A stretch of 64,000 nucleotides of DNA from Gonapodya sp. JEL0774 (GCA_027604505.1 JADIIX010000020.1:154897-218896), one strand, 5' to 3'; positions 11,301 to 25,153 are shown, counted from the first letter of the stretch. Notes: generated by a model from the sequence alone, not told the origin. A program made the numbers and translations.

Positions 11301-13348
11301 AAGTAAGGACCCTCCTCCAACTTACCTGTACGCTTATCTCTCACAGCGACCCGCCCATCCATTCCCGCAACCACCTCCACATCCTCATCGTGGCCCTCTG
11401 GCCCTCCCTCTGAGTCACCGTGTCCCCCGTACCCATCCCCACTCCCACTCCCGCTCCCACTCCCAACGCCATCACTTCCCGAAAACTCTACATACCTCAC
11501 CTCCCACCCTCGACCCCCCGAGATTGCATCGACCCGTACCAAATACTCTGTGCGGCCGACAAACACGGTGGGGCGAACACCCTCCTTCCCGCTCTCGTCC
11601 CCGTCCCCGTTCGAGTCCCCATCGGCGTCAGCTGGGCACGTCAAGTCCACGTCGACTCCATAGGTGCGTACAAGGCGTCCCGAAAAGGGGTTGAGGTGCA
11701 ACAGCGAGGTGCGACGAAGGGCCGTGTGGAGAGTTCCCGACGGACTGAGGAGGGGGGGGGAGGTGGAGAGGTGGGGGATGGGGAGCGGGAGTTTCTAACC
11801 AGGTACAAGGCGTTGGGGTGGGATATGAATGGTACGAGGTGGATGAGCTCGGGTGTTGGTGACGGTATCCACACGCACGAAATCCCGTTCGAAAAGCAGC
11901 ACGATTGAGAGCGCAGTTGCCGATCTGACGCGAGTGAACAATGTTCCACCGCAAAAGAAAACCGCCCCGTTTCACTCATTGCTACATCTCCGCCTCGGCG
12001 CATCTCACGCTGTCTCTGTTGCTTGACTTCACACACACACCCCAGACACCCCGCCACCAAACGTCGCCTCTTTAAACCTCCAACCTCCAATCTCGCCACC
12101 GCAAACAATCAAAAAACCTACCGTCATCCCCCCACCGGTCCTGTACACGAACAAGTTTCCACCGACGGGGTCGGGGATGTACACTTCGTCATCTGCCCGA
12201 GCATCCTGGTCAGCTGTGGGATCTGGGATGAGGGCGTGCGAGGAGGAGAGCTCCGGGTTGGAAGGCAATTCGTCGTCCCAATCGGAGGAGGTGGGAGAAT
12301 CAAATGTAGCATCATCTGTGAGCACGGTTTCAGTGTCCCTAAAAACACGGGAAGACTTGGATCCACCACGAGGCTTTCGTGCAGGGGGAGTTGCCGGGGA
12401 AGGGGTGTATGCACGCGCAGCGACAACGGGCCCACCTGCATCGAGGGACCACAAGAGTTTCCCCGACTGCGTGTCGACACCATGGAGCGACCCATCGAGA
12501 GATGCAATAATGAGGAGGTCGGTTCGGGTGGGGTGTTGGTGGGGAGCGGGGAGTCGCCGTCGGAGGCGGGGAGAGTTCGTTATGGGTTTCGGGGGGGAAA
12601 GGAATGCGAGCTCTTTTGAAGGGGTGGGTGGAGTAGAGTTGGCGGGACAGGACGGGTCAGTAGGGTGGCAGGAGGGGAGAGTCGCGTGTGAGCTGGTGCG
12701 GGTTGGTACGGAGACGAGAGCGAGTGTGGTGGAGTGTGGTGGGGAATGCAGGAGGGAGCGGATCCCGGTTTGGCGTGGCGCAGGGGATGCGGAGGCAAAA
12801 GGGCTCGGCGCGAGATGCGATGGACCGGGTGAGGCGGACCGAGGTTGGGGAGGATGATGGAGTGAGGGGACGTTCGAGTGCTGATTCCTGAGAACAAGAA
12901 CCGGGTCGAGTGCCCCGTTACGAGCGTCCTTTGGCAAATTGAGCGATTCCTGGCTAATGAAGAATCCCTGATGCGATGGCGTTGGAGCGGGGGGCGACTG
13001 GAGGTAGAGAATGGCGACTAGCACGGGAAGCAGCACCCCGATGATTGCAGGCAGCCAGTAGGCGGCGTAGGCCAGAGCCCACGCAGGTAGTAGGCGAGAC
13101 AGAATAGAGTGCAAAAACGGCTTGTTTTTGCGGGGAATCTGGGGAGGCGGCGGTATCTTTCTGAGTGTTGCCTGGGGAGAGTGTGTGCTCTGCCTCTGCG
13201 TCTGGGACACGGCCACTCCATGCACAGGGAAGAGCAGTGAGACATCTCCAGGTGCTGCTTCGCTCGTCCGCTTCATTGAAGCATCAGCTTTTCCCTCACG
13301 TGTAGTATCCTGGGAGTGGGACCTTTTGTCAAGGGCGGCTTGTTCCAT
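8343..13348 (-). CDS. IRE1: Unfolded-protein sensor kinase/endoribonuclease IRE1
   Basis: ER-membrane stress sensor whose RNase splices the UPR transcription-factor mRNA. From 13348: a Ser/Pro-rich N-terminus, a hydrophobic segment (about residues 85-115), then the luminal beta-propeller ([20 protein letters not shown] about 12480; [15 protein letters not shown] about 12150; [16 protein letters not shown] about 11680). The second membrane span is near 10400 ([18 protein letters not shown]). The kinase follows: [10 protein letters not shown], Lys of [15 protein letters not shown] (about 9520), SDFGLSK (about 9365) and GWRAPE. The KEN RNase domain ends the protein (8343-8870), with [12 protein letters not shown] joined to [11 protein letters not shown] across an intron, keeping the catalytic Tyr, Arg-Asn and His region. 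At least seven introns. Long acidic or Pro-rich linkers are unusual. Luminal exon joins around 11700-12110 are the least certain. Confidence 0.92.
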
Positions 13349-13797
13349 CGTCTATGTAAGCAAAACTTGACGGGTTCTAGCGCCAAGGCTATCTCTGCAA
13401 AGCATTCCATTCACTTGGGCAGAGCCGCAGTGAAATGACTCGCAATTTGAAATGCCACGAGCTCCGAGCTGCACCAGATATTCGGAGTCAGAACAGGAAC
13501 AGGTTGGAAAATTGCAGCGACCCAAACGCCCAAGTGAGATAAAATACACCCGATTGTTTGCGACTGCGATTCCAGTTATGTCGACAAGGCGAATGCAGCT
13601 CGTTCACAGTGTTCTACCGAGGTAACCTGTGAACTGCTTGGTGGCCACAGGTCACTACATATTTATCACACCTTCCACACGGAAATAAAACACATAATTG
13701 GAACGGAGCAAGCAAATCTTCTGTTTCTAAGATTGATTTTGTTTTTGCTTGCACTCGGGTACTTGTCTATCTTGTATGCCAACGGACCTCCAACTAC
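13349..13797. other. Spacer between IRE1 promoter and ferredoxin 3' end
   Basis: This gap of about 450 bases must hold the IRE1 promoter and the ferredoxin 3' UTR, since both genes run on minus. It has several T-rich runs (13670-13760). No convincing coding frame was found. No unfolded-protein-response element could be identified by eye. Confidence 0.35.
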
Positions 13798-15280
13798 TTA
13801 GTGAGGCTATATCCGAGATGAAGGTTTTTGAATAAGGGAAATAGAACACCAATCAGTAACATCATCTCAGTCCACGCCGCCATAATCCACCGCGACAAAG
13901 CAAAGCCTACTCCGTGTCTCCCGCAATCAAAAGGAGACACTTTCCAATCTCTCAAACCACTCACCTTCGGCTTGTACCCATCGACCGCCATATTCCGTGT
14001 TGCACTCGGCAAGGTACACTCCATGCCGCTTAATTCCGAACTCAGTTTTATCTGACACCCCAGACGAGACCTTTGTAGGAGGCAACACCATCACAACGTA
14101 CATACACGGGAGAGTGGTGATTGCCATGATGGTGACGGTGGGCGGTCACAATGTATCGAGATTTTAATCGATTTGAGGAGTTCAGTCAGAGAACGGTTAT
14201 TGGTGGCGTGAAGACTCACGCCCAGGTAACCCCAAACCACCACTCACGTCTCCGTCAACCCAAACGCCAAATCTAACATATCATTTTCCTCATCCGACGG
14301 CTCATCCAAAGTATCAAACACGTCGGGCGAGAGGATCACGTGGCACGTGGAACACGCTGATTCATGGGTATGGAGGGTAATGCGACCACCAGAAAATCCC
14401 CATTTCCGGATAGCACGAGGCCACGCAGGACAACACCAGCAAGCACAAACAGCAAACAAACGAGCATGAACATTGTCAGTTCCCACCGCTGACGGCCCCA
14501 TTCACAACGCGGCCAACGACGCGACATACCGCACGATCCTTCACATGCCCCCTCCAAATCCACATCGTTCGCGTGCGCGACATCCAGCACCGTCTGACCA
14601 GGCTTCCCCCAGCACTCGATACTGTCTCCCTCGGGTGTGTGGAAAGTGATTTTGATGCTGTGGTGTCACCGGCGATGTTGGTCTGAAGTCATCAACTGTC
14701 ACAACCACAAGGAGAAATAGAAAATCAACACTCACCCATTGCCTGGCGAGCCTTTCTCATCATCACCATGCCTCGCCACTACCATCCATAGGTAAAAGCC
14801 CCCGGGGACACATACAGAGCGATTGTCTTCACCTCACCCGGCCCATACTCGGTCTTAACACCAAACTCACCACACGACGCCGCAAACCCCCTCTTCCGGT
14901 ATCCAAAGTCCGTTATAATCCGTGTGCCGCACTGAAACCCCGTCCCATGGTGCCCCCGTGCCAGTCCACGTTCTCTCCACGAAGACGTCACCACCAATCC
15001 CATACTCGACAGGCACCTGACCATGTGGCAGGATCGCCATGGCTCCCACGTATCTGTACACCGTGTAATCGCTCGCACCGATTTCCATCGGTACAAACCC
15101 CTCCTCTCGATCTCCCTCGATCCCCGATTCCTCGCTGTTATCCGATTCAATATCCCCCCACCCGACGGTCCGCAAACCACGTGGAAATGTCGCTGTTGAG
15201 GCAGCACGATGGTTCCTAAAGCAGCACGGAGTGATGAGAGGGGCGACAAGAACATGTGGGTTAGAAATGTAAGAAGTCAT
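13798..15280 (-). CDS. YAH1: Mitochondrial [2Fe-2S] ferredoxin, adrenodoxin/YAH1 type
   Basis: Electron donor for mitochondrial Fe-S cluster, haem A and ubiquinone synthesis. The core begins with [11 protein letters not shown] (about 14650). Exon joining gives GACEGSCACSTCHV, so the cluster Cys pattern C-x5-C-x2-C is kept. [12 protein letters not shown] joins SRLGCQI (the fourth Cys), then METC-like [12 protein letters not shown] and VDGYKPK. A last exon of only a few codons (13798-13804) adds Pro-His and the stop, the usual family ending. The 5' end is unsettled. Two overlapping ATGs exist: 15255 opens a presequence-like stretch with LRAALG and QQRHFHV; 15280 opens another frame. Between 14780 and 15160 a coding-looking frame does not join cleanly to the core. 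A long first intron or an extra upstream domain is possible. Confidence 0.82.
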
Positions 15281-15628
15281 TGAGGGTCCGATATCGCGAC
15301 TTCCACACATAATTTGGCACAAGAAGATCCGCTTCGGAAGAACGGATTAGAGCAATGCTGTAATTCCATTGAAAATTATAAAGCCTTTTGCCCCAAGAGG
15401 TGTTTACAATTCGCCCCCCTCCCCCCATGCATTGAACAGGGTCAGAAAAACGCATCGTTCGATATTCCAACAGCAACACAAGACAATTTGATATCATCTC
15501 TCTAATTCTCCAACATGCTAATCAGTTGTACTCTGCAAATTGGAGTCACCTTCACAGCGCTGCCCCTTCCGTCGGTCACTCTTATTCAACTCTTCATGCT
15601 CACTCCCATCGTCATCCCAAACTCGTTC
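15281..15628. other. Spacer between ferredoxin start and calcipressin stop
   Basis: Both flanking genes run on minus, so this holds the ferredoxin promoter and the calcipressin 3' UTR. It contains a C-rich tract at about 15414-15426. No gene or repeat was recognised. Confidence 0.35.
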
Positions 15629-16935
15629 TCAGATATTCCCAGCGGGCACAGGTGGCATCCTCGTCTTTGGTGGCATTCTCTTCATTCTTCGAACAATCTC
15701 CGCACGGTACTCTTCTTCCGTAGCAAAGTCTTCTCCTCCCGTGCTTCCCGTGCCTTCTTCTACCTTCACGTCCATCCGGGAGTGAACTCGAGGCATTCTC
15801 GCCGGGCCAGCGGCAGCACCTTCACCGTGAGCGTGTCCCACGTCCTCACCGCCTTCCCCTTCAAAGTCCTCCTTGTGCTGCTCGGCCCACCGTTTGTTAT
15901 CCAGCTCCAACCGCCTCTGCAATGCGATGTTCCCCATCTCTTGATCCACAAGCTCAATGTCCGATACCGCTTTGGGTCGCACTGAATTGGTCCAGTCTTC
16001 AACGCGAATGACGAGAGGTGCAGCAGGACCTGGAGATGCTTGGGTCGCCGTTCGTGATGGGGTTGCCAGATCGGGTGTGGAGGGCGCATTCGATGCGGAT
16101 GTCGGGCCAGAAGGTCCGGAAGCAGAGGCAGAACTAAAGACGAAAGTGGACGCTCCAAGGGGCTCGAGTGCGCTGGAGGGCATATCGTTGTCCGTGTGAC
16201 CAGCATCAAGTTCGAATGTGTCAAGGTCGAGTTCCGCAAAGCGCTGGACAAAGTCGTCCGAAAGGACTCGGTAGTTTGGGCCCGCTTCACGGGCTTCAGG
16301 AGGGTGGAGGGTTGACGGCACGGCAGAATAGGTCAATTGTGGCCATGGTTCGAGCAAAGCGAGAATAGTGATGCCACATACTCTGAACCCAACCAATGGG
16401 TGGGCTGCCTGGTGGAGAAATGAGCCAATTTCGTTCGTTCTCGGGGACTTGCAGGCTGTCTCCGGAGAGGGAGTCCGGGTTTATGTGCTAAGGCGTGAGG
16501 GAACTGACTGTTCGGCAAAAGCCCGAATCAATAGCAAGATTGCGGAACAGTTACCTCCCCATAGTAGACTTTGCCAGTAAAACTCTTTTCTCTCTCCAGA
16601 AAGATTCGTGCTCGCATAGCTTGCTCCGTAGCCTCGTACACAACCAGCATACGTCCAAATGACTTCAAAGGATACAGTCCAAAAATAGTTCCGCCGCCAC
16701 CCCAACGCTCTATCAGCGCCCGCAGCTGTTCCACTGAATTGAGAAACAGGTCAGGCGGGAGCTTGGCGAGGATGAGGGTGTTGGAAGCGATAGGAGCGGG
16801 TGATTCGGGATGCGAAATATCGGCGACACTGGTCATGTCTGAGTCCTGGAGCGAACAAGAGCAGGGTGATGGATGTAGCGTGAGCTCGGCAACACAAGTT
16901 TCGTGTGTTTCGGATCGTACCGTGTCCGATTCCAT
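15629..16935 (-). CDS. RCN1: Calcipressin (regulator of calcineurin, RCAN)
   Basis: Binds and modulates the calcium-dependent phosphatase calcineurin. The ATG at 16935 starts MESDTVRSE; a longer open frame upstream uses no ATG. An RRM-like domain covers 16560-16800 with NTLILAKLPPDLF, then IFGLYPLKSFGRMLVVYE, the typical FGRxLVVFE strand. An intron near 16400-16560 separates it from the second part. The C-terminal exon carries the FLEPP-like and calcineurin-docking region: LVIRVEDW (about 16000) and the ending KTRMPPVPAGNI, matching the usual PPKTxRPPxP tail. A Ser/Ala/Pro-rich stretch (about 16050-16180) lies between. Domain order fits fungal calcipressins, so confidence is high. Confidence 0.87.
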
Positions 16936-18311
16936 CGAGTAGTTGGGGGGGATAGGGGGTTTCTGGGTGTAGCTCTGGCCACCAACAGTCTTCAAGTTGG
17001 TCCGAAAGTTTTGGAACCAGGCCAGGCTCTCGCGTTTACATATGAATTTCCCCACGCTGGATAATCAAACGAGGAAATTGCCATATCTAAGAAGTATTTA
17101 TGGATCGCATTCTCTTTGAATTTCTCGTTTATTGCTGTCGTCTCTATTTAAATACAAGCTTTCGGAGTTTGATGGGAGGCTCACAACTAGGCCACCTTTT
17201 GTGTACACAACTCGGGTGATAATCAGAGGGATCTTTACACCGAGATACCGGTAGTCGGCAGAAAGTGACGTGTCCTCGGGAGCTGTATGAATCCATTTAC
17301 ATTACCCGCGAACAGAAATTTATTCGATAATTCCTCGCGTGGATCGGTGCACTTTTCGTTATATTTCCGAAGTCCTAAACTCACAGAGATGTGTTATATG
17401 TTTCTCTGTGGGGGACACATAGTCTTGAGAACCACACTGGTACGGAGTTATCGGTGCCCAGCTGCACCGTGCACCTGACCCAGAACTCTCGTTATATTAA
17501 CACACACCAAACCCCATCCACAATGAACCTGGGCACAAAACGCAGTGGTGCTATACAGAAGAGGATTGCTCGGGGGCCATCAGCGTGGAATAGAGACAGT
17601 GTGGAACAACCCTACTTTTGTGGTGCAGCAAGGCACAGCATCCAAAGCACATTTCTGGAGACTCAACTGATTGCTCGTTCTAGAGCAGCGGAGAGCTCCA
17701 CAGATGATTGATTTCGCTTGTTCTAAGTATGATGGTTACGGTTCCAGCTTCGACAACGTCTCATTCGCGAAGCTGGCGTTGCTGCCATACTCTGGTGTAA
17801 TCACCCTTAATAGCATCTCCAGGGGCCCTGCGCGAATTCAAGGCAGCTGATTGAATAAAATCAGTTCCAGACTACTTCTGTGGCGTCTTTTGGGTGGCAT
17901 TTGGGCAGTAAAACTCGCAATCGAGCCGATTTTCATTTGTCTTGAGCCCCAAACAACTGCAAAATTTAAGACTGACTATTGATGATATTCAAGCCTCTAA
18001 ACTGATTGAAACTGACAATTTACATGGCCGGTTAAATTTTTCGGAGAAGTTGAGTTGTACCAGCCTGTGTGGAATCTGGGCGGCTGTGGGCTGGTACCCG
18101 CAGGGGATACACGCTTGATCCTTTTTAACCACTGTTCCGGTCATGCACGCGGAGCAACTGTAGCACACAAGCAAGGTTTTTGCAGGAAGTTCAGATCTCC
18201 GGGTGCAGATTAGTTTATTTGTTACCATGGTCGGTCAACTCCCGACTTTGTCTTGTCTGCGTTCTTGGGATCTGTCGCCAGAGTCTCCTTTCCTGCCACT
18301 CTTTGACAACA
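16936..18311. other. 1.4 kb divergent intergenic region
   Basis: Separates calcipressin (minus) from the carotenoid oxygenase (plus). Small frames exist: 17523-17711 plus and 17989-18228 minus. The latter has a CYSCSACM...CIPCG cluster resembling a small zinc-binding peptide, but no supporting intron, homology or context was found. Several AT-rich stretches occur (17090-17160, 17990-18050). No RNA gene was seen. Confidence 0.4.
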
Positions 18312-20440
18312 ATGTCGGAGTTTGTGCCATACCACCAGGCTCTGCGCAATCAGCCTGAACTCACCAAGGAGGTTCAGCTGGACGTTCATGGAACTTTTCC
18401 GGCTTGGATCTCGGGCGTCTTGTACAGACAGGGGCCGGGACTGTATGACGTTACTCTCTCTGAAGGTAAGCTGTTGCCTACTGTGAACGACACCAGGTAA
18501 TCGCAATTGGTTCGTCGTCTCCTCAGCTGCCGCTAAGGCCACCAAGATGCACGAATTCGTAACGGATCACTGGTTCGATGGCCTCGCAATGGTCCACCGG
18601 TTAGAGATTGAGAATGGCCAAGTCAACTACCGAAGCAGATGTATGTGCAAATTGCAGGTCTGGCACAGAATTCAATCGATGACTGCCGCTAATGCCAAGC
18701 GCACCCCTTAATGTCAGTGACTGCATCGAAGCTCCTTAAGGAAATTGAGGAGAAAGGCGACGGAGACCTTGTCTGGTTCGGGAAAAAAGGTGAGGGGATC
18801 CAACCTGTTCATGTTATGATTACTTGTAACACATCTGTACACAGACCCCACTCTGGCCCCTCTCCTTTCAAACCCTCTTCAAATAACTCGGTTGTTCCAT
18901 TCTCCAACCCACATTACCCACACACCCAGTGTGACAATCTCCCCACAGTGGCCTCTTCCATCGTCTCTTCTCAAAAGTGTCCGCGGTAGTACTGCATCTA
19001 AGGGCGTCCGCACACTTGTCAGTAAGACAGATGCCAACTTACTTCAGGGTATCGATCCCGTCACGCTAGAGGACACGCAAGGGTTGTTCACATACGCGGC
19101 GTACGATGAGCAGCTCGGTGGACCCATGGTTGCTTCACACTCCTGGTGAGCCATTAGCTCGAAAGGACCCTGTTGGGTCAGGGAGCGGGACGCAAATTCA
19201 CCCGCGCGGCCCTTTGACAGCCTGGACCCAGCAACCAATGTGCGATACAATTTCTCTATTAAGCCCGGCCTTACACCTATTTGCACCGTGTTTTCTCTTA
19301 CACCAGATGAAGAGCTTGGTGCCACTACTGAAATAATGTAAGTGAATCACCTGGGCGGGGGGCCTGTTTCGATTGTGCAAAGTCGTGATCGAACTTTATA
19401 ATCTCGTGACCTAACCTCGTGACCCTCCAATAGAGCACAGTTCACTGCACCGTACTTGTCCTACATCCATAGTTTCTGGATGTCAGAAAACTATATTGTC
19501 ATACCTTTCGCACCATTCCACCTCAGTTACAATGGCCTCTCTCTCTTCTGGTATCGGAATTTCCTTGAGTCACTCGTCTGGGAGCCCGAGAAACCTCTGG
19601 TTCTCGCAGTCGTCGACAAGAAAGCAAAGCGCTTTGTTGGTCTGGTGAATTCCAAGGGGCTCTTTGGCGCGCACACCAATAACGCATTTGAGGTGGATGC
19701 CGGTAATGGAACAAAGCATCTCGTCTTGGATTGGATTGCGGTGAGTTTTCTGTGTATGTGCACGATGAAAGTAAACTGATTATTTACGTCCCTACTCGTT
19801 GTAGAGTGACCAGATTGGAGTGCCCCGGGCAGTCATGGACAACATTCGCCGCTACTTCCACGACTCTCCGCACGTTTTCGGTGACATCTGTCGCCATGTT
19901 GTTACTATCGAGAAAGCTTCTACCGGCAAGGAAGTTCTCACGTGCAATTTCACGAGATTCATCAAGGCCTCAGCACTGGAATTTCCACGTATTCACCCAA
20001 ATCTCTCTGCACTCCCGTATCGTGTGGTCTACACCGCGGGCGAGGGTGCCCGTGCGGACGGCAAGCGTTTCCTCCACGGACCGATTCGTAAAATCGTGAT
20101 GCCCCCATTCTCTGGACCTCCTAAATCGTCGGGTACATCTGATGAGGACATTATTAAGGCTACATGGTTTCCTGAGGGGATGTATCCATCGGAACCGATT
20201 TTTGTGCCGAGACCTGGAGCTAATGAAGAGGATGATGGCGTGTTGCTGGTAATTTGCTTCGATGTGTCTGATCAGTCGGGATGTTTGGTTGCGCTGGACG
20301 CATCTACACTAAAAGAGATTGCGAGGGCTGGCTGGTATGGGGTTGCTGAAGGAGACGGAGGACTGAAAGGGGGGAAGCATGTGATAAACTTTGGGTTCCA
20401 CGGATCATTTTATGGTTCAGGGGTCAATGCAGAATACTGA
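18312..20440 (+). CDS. Carotenoid oxygenase (RPE65/BCO family)
   Basis: Non-haem iron dioxygenase that cleaves carotenoids or related polyenes. The ATG at 18312 opens MSEFVPYHQAL, then GVLYRQGPGLYDV. Metal-ligand regions are visible in order: HWFDGLAMVHR (about 18570), YAAYDEQLGGP with SH (about 19100-19135), YIHSFWMSENYIVI (about 19465), HTNNAFEV (about 19675) and the last His in NFGFHGSFYGSG just before the stop. The blade repeats and spacing match a protein of about 560-600 residues. Introns interrupt it at about 18465-18525, 18643-18710, 18790-18850, 19144, 19336-19432 and 19740-19804. The cleavage position and substrate cannot be told from sequence. In zoosporic fungi such enzymes can make retinal for opsin-based light sensing, but no opsin is in the window. 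Cytosolic, with no signal peptide seen. Confidence 0.88.
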
Positions 20441-20749
20441 AACTTACTCCTCCGTTCTGTGTAAATTGGAGCAAATGAAGGACGCGAGTATTTCCTCTTG
20501 GTGTGCACTGATTCTTTCATCTCTTGAGACGAAGACAAATAATAACATGCGCCGGGGAAGTTCTCCGTTGAATACTCTGAAAAACTGCCAACTTCATGAG
20601 AGAAATTGAAAGGCACACGATATGAAGTTTGCATAAAAGAAAAGGACCTACAGATTCATCTTCATCTTTGGTGGCCAGAAGCTAGTCAGTTTGCACAAGG
20701 CTCGATGATATGTAATCATCCCGAGCTGGCAATCAAAGGAGGAATTCCA
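20441..20749. other. Spacer between carotenoid oxygenase and ERO1
   Basis: Tandem plus-strand spacer of about 310 bases containing the oxygenase 3' UTR and the ERO1 promoter. An in-frame ATG at 20705 could extend ERO1 by 15 residues. Nothing else was recognised. Confidence 0.35.
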
Positions 20750-23049
20750 ATGCTACTTACACAAAATTGTCGAATACCTCTACTCGTATCAATTGCACTT
20801 CTTGTTCCGGCTTCACATCTTGTAGCGCTCGCTCATTCTCCCTCGGCGAAAGTTGAAACCCCAAGTTCTGCAATATGCCAGGCACGTTCAAGCCTGAATC
20901 GCGGCTCTACTGCATGCATCCCAACACAGCAACTAATCGTGACATTTTCTCTATTCTCTATTTATGGTCCTTTTGTGGGCAGCTGGACCTTCCCGGTCAT
21001 GAGCTCACGGACAAAGTACAGTCTATTCATACCCAACCTTGTTGCTCATTTAGCCAACTCAACGATGCGAACGAGCGAGTATTCCCTGCAATACAAAGCC
21101 TCGTGGAAACTTTCTTCTTTCGCTTCTTTCGAGTGAACCTGTGGAAGGACTGCGAGTTTTGGCAGGACGGAATGTTCTGCTCAAACAGACAGTGTGCTGT
21201 CGAAGAAACTGTGGAGGTGAGTGGAATGGAAGGCGTATGTGAGGTGGCCTACAAGACAACCTGAGCAAGCTGAGGCTGACGGGCCTGTCAGCACAATGAA
21301 AACTGATTCGGAGTTTCTTGTTTTTGCTCAACCGGCACAACCGCTGGCGCCTTTGTCCCCACCATGACGTCAACCTTTACGGTTGACCCCAGGCCGACCT
21401 CCCAGATTCTTTGAAGAGTGGGAACTTGGGCGGTGTAGACCTCTCCATGTCGTCGAAACATGTTGGGTTTGGGCGCTTCTCAGACTGTAAAATTCCGGAA
21501 AAGGACTGGTGTATACTCGACAATGAAAATTCTGGAGGTATGCGTTGTTTTTCTGGTTTGCTCTTTGGAGTTTATAATGGTTTTCGATTCAATGAGTCTC
21601 AATGTGCCCTTCGGTCACCAGACGGACACTACATCGATCTGATAAAAAATCCCGAACGTTTCACAGGCTACTCTGGTGAATCGGCTGCGCGTGTTTGGCG
21701 AGCGGTGTACTCGGAAAACTGCTTTGATTTGCCTGGGAGACAGTTCAATGAGCCAGTGTGTGCAGAGAAGATGATCTTTTACCGGATTATTTCGGGTGTG
21801 TAGGGAGTATTGAGTTATTTGCTGGAAGGAGTGGGCGATGCGTGAAGAGCAGGCCGTGGTAATTCAACCCCTGGTGCCATCATGCACCTGAACTACCCAA
21901 TTTCACCCGCAGGGCTCCATGCTTCCATATCTCTGCATATCTGCAACAACTGGCTCGACCGTGCAACTGGAGACTGGGTGAGTCGTTGGTCCAACTACAA
22001 GCCGGAGACACTCTGACCTCACTCAAATGATTTAACAAGGGGCCAAATCTTTCCTGCTTCAAGCAGCGCATAGACACAAATCCTCAGTACATTCAAAACA
22101 TATATCTAGACTACGTCATCTTGGTTCGCGCCATCAGCAAAATCGCACCGTATCTGGAGAAGTACAGGTTCTGTGCGGACGACGGTGAGCACGAGGAGGT
22201 CGGGAAGTTGGTGAAAGAAGTCGTGGCCAAGGCATCAGAATGCCCCAGTAGTTTCGACGAGAAAGGGTTGTTTGCTGATGGGGACAAGGTAAGGACCACT
22301 GTCGCATGACCAACGACGATGTCGGAAGTGACACAACTCCAACTGAACCATGCTGGCATTTATTTTCCACATACAAGCAACTCATTCGCGACATTAAGGA
22401 TCGTTTCCGCAACGTTTCCAAAATCATGGACTGTGTATCGTGCGAGAAGTGCAGGATGTGGGGGAAGCTTCAAATGACCGGGTTGGGTACGGCACTCAAG
22501 CTTTTGTTTTCATACGGGGACAAGTGAGTTTTCTGGTCTTGATATCACTACCTACCGGCTATCAAATGTGTTGGGAAACATGCTCACTTGGACACATCAA
22601 CCAGTCCCGCCGAATACCGCTTCACCCGCACGGAAATTGTTGCCCTCTTTAACACATTTCACCGGTACTCGAGCTCAATCGAATCAATTAAGCGATTCCG
22701 GCGAATGGAACTCGAGGATGGAGTGCGGCCGACATCGGGGGAGGGGATCGAGAATACTTTGGCGAGCAATGCGAGTGAGCAAGGGGGTGAGGAACGGACG
22801 CTTATGGATGTTCCCAGTGTGGATTATTCATTCGTTGCCCTGGTGACGACAGCGGCAATGGGGTTTGTCGGCGCAAGCATGCTATTCCTACGGTCTTGCG
22901 TGAACGGAGGTGAACATCGGTCCGATCTTCCAAATGGGAAGAGGAATTACAATAGTAGTACGCCTTTTGCGGGGACAGACAATACCACTGCGAGTTTGGG
23001 GAAGAAGGCAAAAGCAAATCTGGGACGGGTTGTTAGAACAGAGACATAG
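20750..23049 (+). CDS. ERO1: ER oxidoreductin ERO1
   Basis: FAD-dependent thiol oxidase of the ER that re-oxidises protein disulfide isomerase. The ATG at 20750 gives a signal peptide ([20 protein letters not shown]). Then [19 protein letters not shown] and [13 protein letters not shown] (21040-21160) match the family N-terminal shuttle region. DWCILDNE (about 21510), [15 protein letters not shown] and [13 protein letters not shown] (21640-21730) form the core. [14 protein letters not shown] (about 21915) gives the FAD-contact helix, followed by [10 protein letters not shown]. The active-site pair is in [16 protein letters not shown] (22428-22475), the CxxCxxC motif. A C-terminal hydrophobic segment ([20 protein letters not shown], about 22830) suggests a membrane anchor, as in yeast Ero1. 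Seven or more introns. The first exon boundary near 20870-20985 is uncertain. Confidence 0.92.
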
Positions 23050-23232
23050 CAAACAGCATTGAACCACCCGTTCGTTTATGCATAGAAGAATTGTCTGAAA
23101 TACGTATCTTTCCATTCAACCACGCAGATTATACAAATGGATACTACACTTTTGACACACACATCAGACTGCTCTTCGTTACATGATCGGTGCAAAATGT
23201 CTCTGAAATATGAAGGCGGAATTCAAAAACAC

Positions 23233-24841
<1,609 letters not shown>

Positions 24842-25153
24842 TGTCCAGATAAATACCCCCGAAGTTCCAGATCACGAAAAAATGTGCCCCACGTCAGCAA
24901 TCTAGACTCTCGGTGCCGGAGAGTCGAAATGGTGACCGTGTACGAGTGAAAGCTCAACACCTGAGGGGAATACCCTCTCTGCGAGCGAGGATGTGAGGAT
25001 GTGGTACTGCAGTGGAGGATTGTCGACAGCTGTCTGCGTTCAGATCGAAATCGATTGTGATTGCGATTTGACTTTTTGAACTTTGTCAGATTTGCGATCC
25101 TCATGATCACATTGATTTGTTCTTTGAAACCACGAATCACACATACATGAATA
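24842..25153. other. Spacer between PKA start and PEX5 stop
   Basis: About 310 bases between two minus-strand genes, holding the PKA promoter and PEX5 3' UTR. It includes alternating A/T-rich and purine stretches at 25040-25100. No coding frame or structured RNA was seen. Confidence 0.3.

Noticed and set aside
12023-12857. Two plus-strand frames of about 200 codons
   Set aside because: Antisense to the first coding exon of IRE1.
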